Assembly: GCA_029979325.1 (NCBI GenBank)
Contig: JAPOHS010000025.1
Location: 1 to 15,257, forward strand
Direction of reading: 5' to 3'
DNA length: 15,257 nucleotides
From: Pseudomonadota bacterium
GTDB taxonomy: Bacteria; Pseudomonadota; Gammaproteobacteria; UBA11654
The notes beneath the pieces were generated by a model. The model did no database searches and was not told the origin of the DNA. It saw only the letters and a list, made by a program, of their open reading frames with translations. Position numbers and translations under genes: made by a program. Positions 13,099 through 15,257 of the stretch are shown here, piece by piece. Numbering within the stretch: the stretch's first letter is position 1; each line of letters begins with the position of its first letter.

Positions 13099-13687
13099 AT
13101 ATTCAAAGACCTTTAATGCAACACTTGTCTCTGTTCATGTTGGTAAAACCATTGAATTTATAAAAGATTCAATCGGAACGGCACAAGTCGAATTGGATGG
13201 TTTTGTCGGCGACAAACACAGAAGTTACATGAGGGGTATCTACGAGGGTGAAGCATATCCACCAGGCACCATTAGGAGAAATAATCGTCAATGGTCTGCT
13301 GTTTCTTTGGAAGAGCTTGAAATGATCTCAGAGTCAATGGATTTAGCACAAAATCTAACCCCACGAGTTCTGGGAGCCAATCTTTGTTTCAAAGGAATAC
13401 CGGATCTCTCTCAGTTACCCAAAGGATCAAAATTAACCTTTCCATCTGGAGCCACTCTGATCGTAGAAGAGTATAATCCGCCTTGTCATGATATGTCTGA
13501 AGAAATATCGAAGACTCAGAAAACTAAATCTGGTGATTATCCTGGCAAATTAGACTTTCTTAAAGCAGCAAAGAAATTGAGGGGACTTGTTGGTATTGTC
13601 GATGTTGCAGGTGAGATTAACGAAGGAGATGACGTCAAGGTCCAAGTTTTTGATTCCGATAGAATGTTTAAGTTTCTTTCCAGCTGA
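13091..13687 (+). CDS. MOSC-domain protein
   Basis: A 198-residue cytosolic protein with no signal peptide. The MOSC (MoCo sulfurase C-terminal) features are the start strand TLVSVHVGKT, ELDGFVGDKHR (34-44), the VLGANLCFKGI block and the conserved cysteine in YNPPCHDM (Cys132), followed by a C-terminal LRGLVGIVDVAGEINEGDDV barrel segment. MOSC-only proteins such as YiiM and YcbX relatives bind sulfur or molybdenum cofactor and some reduce N-hydroxylated compounds; the substrate here is unknown. GAGG at 13081-13084 lies six bases before the ATG. It is the last gene of the ccm-led unit. Only 5 bp separate its stop from that of the convergent aldo/keto reductase, and I see no terminator hairpin. 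Confidence 0.87.
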   Translation: MSEYSKTFNATLVSVHVGKTIEFIKDSIGTAQVELDGFVGDKHRSYMRGIYEGEAYPPGTIRRNNRQWSAVSLEELEMISESMDLAQNLTPRVLGANLCFKGIPDLSQLPKGSKLTFPSGATLIVEEYNPPCHDMSEEISKTQKTKSGDYPGKLDFLKAAKKLRGLVGIVDVAGEINEGDDVKVQVFDSDRMFKFLSS

Positions 13688-13692
13688 TCTAT

Positions 13693-14634
13693 CTAGCCCA
13701 AGATAATTTGATCAATCTTTTCCATCTCTTCGTCTGACATCGTCCAAGATATTGCTTCTATATTTTGAATCATTTGTTCAGCTGATGTTGCACCTACGAG
13801 AACCGATGTAACCATCTTCCTTTTTGCAACCCATGCAAGAGAGATTTCTAGTAAGGATCTATTTATTTCATTTCCAAATTTCTCAACTTCATCTATCAGA
13901 TTGAACCATTCTTCAGAGGTGAATGCACCTTTCCATAGTGCCAATCTTGTTCCTTTTTCTGGATCCATTCCTCTTTTTATCTTCCCTGTTAGAAATCCAC
14001 TCTCTAAGGGAAAGTAGGGGAGAATAGAGACATTTTTCTCCTCGCAGACTGGAAGTAAATCTTCTTCCATGTATCTTGTCAGCATGCTGTATCTTGATTG
14101 AATTGAAACAAATTGGCTAAAGCTATTTTCAATTGAAACATTCACACTGTCACTCATCTGATCAGCGTTGAAGTTCGATGCACCAATGTATCTAACCTTT
14201 CCACTTTGTATGAGATCTTCAAGGGTTCTTAGAGTTTCTTCGATGGGTGTTTCTGCATCGGGGAAATGCATTTGGTATAAATCTATGTAATCTGTATCCA
14301 GAGATTTCAGACTGTTTTCTACAGCTTCGAGTATGTATTTTCTAGTCCCACCTCCCTTAATTGAATTCCTTCCAGTCGCTGGGTCTGTTCCAAATTTTGT
14401 TGCTAGAATTACCTTATCTCTTATTCCTTTAATGGCCTTGCCAGTAATAACTTCTGATTTGCCCTTCATGCCACCATATGTCGGAGCAGTATCAATACAA
14501 TTGACGCCATTATTAATGGCAGCTTTTATAGTATTGATACTTTTATCTTCATCACAAAAGAACCCAAAATTCAGTGCACCTAAAGTGATGATAGGAAGTT
14601 TCAAGTCCGTGTTTTTAAGATTTCTATATTCCAT
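13693..14634 (-). CDS. aldo/keto reductase
   Basis: This 313-residue cytosolic NADPH-dependent reductase has a TIM-barrel fold. The catalytic tetrad is complete: Asp48 and Tyr53 in DTAPTYG, Lys80 in ATKFG and His123 in YQMHFPD. The segments YIGASNF and SILPYFPLESGFLTGKIKRG and a C-terminal cofactor loop (LVGATSAEQMIQNIEA) are typical of the AKR families that include YhdN- and Tas-like proteins. The substrate cannot be read from sequence. The ATG at 14634 has no Shine-Dalgarno sequence in the preceding 20 bases, and candidate -10 elements lie very close. The gene is convergent with the MOSC gene and divergent from the SDR gene. Confidence 0.9.
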   Translation of the reverse strand: MEYRNLKNTDLKLPIITLGALNFGFFCDEDKSINTIKAAINNGVNCIDTAPTYGGMKGKSEVITGKAIKGIRDKVILATKFGTDPATGRNSIKGGGTRKYILEAVENSLKSLDTDYIDLYQMHFPDAETPIEETLRTLEDLIQSGKVRYIGASNFNADQMSDSVNVSIENSFSQFVSIQSRYSMLTRYMEEDLLPVCEEKNVSILPYFPLESGFLTGKIKRGMDPEKGTRLALWKGAFTSEEWFNLIDEVEKFGNEINRSLLEISLAWVAKRKMVTSVLVGATSAEQMIQNIEAISWTMSDEEMEKIDQIILG

Positions 14635-14646
14635 ATATGAATAAAG

Positions 14647-14652
14647 TATAAT
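14647..14652 (+). promoter_or_regulatory. candidate -10 box for the SDR gene
   Basis: TATAAT on the plus strand lies about 51 bp before the SDR ATG, in a 69-bp AT-rich divergent spacer. On the opposite strand, TATACT (14645-14650) overlaps it and could serve the aldo/keto reductase. Neither has a convincing -35 at 16-18 bp. AT-richness makes chance matches likely, so this is a weak call. Confidence 0.3.
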
Positions 14653-14703
14653 CTACTTTAGTATCTATATTGTTGGAATTATTTTTACTCTGAAAGGTAT
14701 CTT

Positions 14704-15257
14704 ATGGCAACAGTTGTAATTACTGGCAGCACGAAAGGAATTGGTAGGGGACTTGCCAATGAATTTGCACGTTTGGGACATAACGTAGTCATATCCAGCA
14801 GAAGTGAAGATGACATAATTAACGTCTCAGATCAGATGAATAGCAGCTATGAAGGCAGCGTAATTGGTCAGGAATGTGACATATCAAAAAAACGTGAATT
14901 AGAAGCGCTCTGGCAATTGGCTAAATCTGAGTTTGGAACAGTAGATTATTGGATCAATAACGCGGGTTTTGCATCAAGCTACAATAAAGTTCATAAGGTC
15001 CCTCAAGACTTGATATCGTCGATGATAAGCACTAATTCATTGGGAACCATTCTAGGATCTCAAGTCGCGGTAAATGGATTCAGGAGTCAAGGACAAGGGA
15101 ATTTATATAACATGCTTGGAGGAAGTTATGATGGTAAGTTTCTTACTCCAGGGATGGGTGTCTATAGCTCCACAAAAGCAAGCATTAATATACTGACTAA
15201 GTATCTAGTTGAAGAAAACAAAAACACTGGCGTTAAAATTGCGAGCATAAGTCCAGG
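14704..15257 (+). CDS. short-chain dehydrogenase/reductase, 3' end missing
   Basis: The frame is open from ATG 14704 to the window edge (184 full codons). Classical SDR features are all present: the N-terminal cofactor turn TGSTKGIG (7-14), Arg33 after strand 2 in SSRSE, which favours NADP(H), the ECD pair for adenine contact (about 57-59), INNAG (84-88), Asn112, Ser141, and the catalytic Tyr154/Lys158 pair in YSSTKAS. The C-terminal substrate-binding part, which would hint at specificity, is outside the window; the last visible residues, SISP, begin that region. AAGG at 14694-14697 lies six bases before the ATG. It is divergent from the aldo/keto reductase, with which it may share control. 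Confidence 0.92.
   Translation, partial: MATVVITGSTKGIGRGLANEFARLGHNVVISSRSEDDIINVSDQMNSSYEGSVIGQECDISKKRELEALWQLAKSEFGTVDYWINNAGFASSYNKVHKVPQDLISSMISTNSLGTILGSQVAVNGFRSQGQGNLYNMLGGSYDGKFLTPGMGVYSSTKASINILTKYLVEENKNTGVKIASISP

Noticed and set aside
13680..13700. Possible small hairpin between MOSC and aldo/keto reductase stops
   Set aside because: The GCTGATC...TAGC pairing is short and imperfect and has no T-run on either strand.
14333..14644. Plus-strand open frame of 103 codons inside the aldo/keto reductase
   Set aside because: The opposite strand encodes the intact catalytic tetrad; the hydrophobic content here is the complement of that coding sequence.

Overview
The window reads as a gene-dense stretch of an AT-rich (by eye about 40% G+C) Gram-negative proteobacterial chromosome, most likely a gammaproteobacterium. 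The reasons are a complete system I cytochrome c maturation cluster in the classical ccmABCDEFGHI order, a BaeS/BaeR-type envelope-stress pair beside a Spy/CpxP-like periplasmic protein, periplasmic signal peptides, and very tight gene packing with ATGA-type overlaps. The compact, AT-rich style would suit a free-living aquatic lineage, but that is inference; no rRNA or other taxonomic marker is present. I saw no tRNA, rRNA, CRISPR array, IS element or prophage gene.

Region 1 (1-1893, + strand): the 3' part of an alpha/beta hydrolase, a HupE/UreJ-family membrane protein with a signal peptide, and a DUF6512-like membrane protein. Region 2 (1894-4677): a minus-strand baeS-baeR operon, a 138-bp divergent control region, and a plus-strand Spy/CpxP-like gene closed by a strong intrinsic terminator. 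The divergent region holds three direct 11-bp repeats, a candidate BaeR operator.

Region 3 (4760-13687, + strand): a zinc-independent MDR oxidoreductase, then ccmA, B, C, D, E, F, G, H and I, then four accessory genes (DUF962/Mpo1-like membrane protein, secreted VOC/glyoxalase-fold protein, periplasmic rhodanese, MOSC-domain protein). From ccmA to MOSC almost every junction overlaps or is separated by no more than 10 bp, so this looks like one transcription unit. CcmABCD load heme onto CcmE and release holo-CcmE. CcmF with CcmH and CcmI ligates the heme to apocytochrome c, and CcmG and CcmH keep its CXXC thiols reduced. Region 4 (13693-15257): a convergent aldo/keto reductase on the minus strand and a divergent short-chain dehydrogenase cut by the window edge.

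The most unusual features are in ccmA. It has no ATG, GTG or TTG start at its proper N-terminus and appears to start at ATT behind a strong GGAGG ribosome site, and its H-loop histidine is replaced by asparagine. Two small things easily missed in automatic calling are ccmD (49 aa) and the first 87 codons of ccmA. The BaeR-like repeats and the sulfur-flavoured tail of the ccm operon are the other points worth following.
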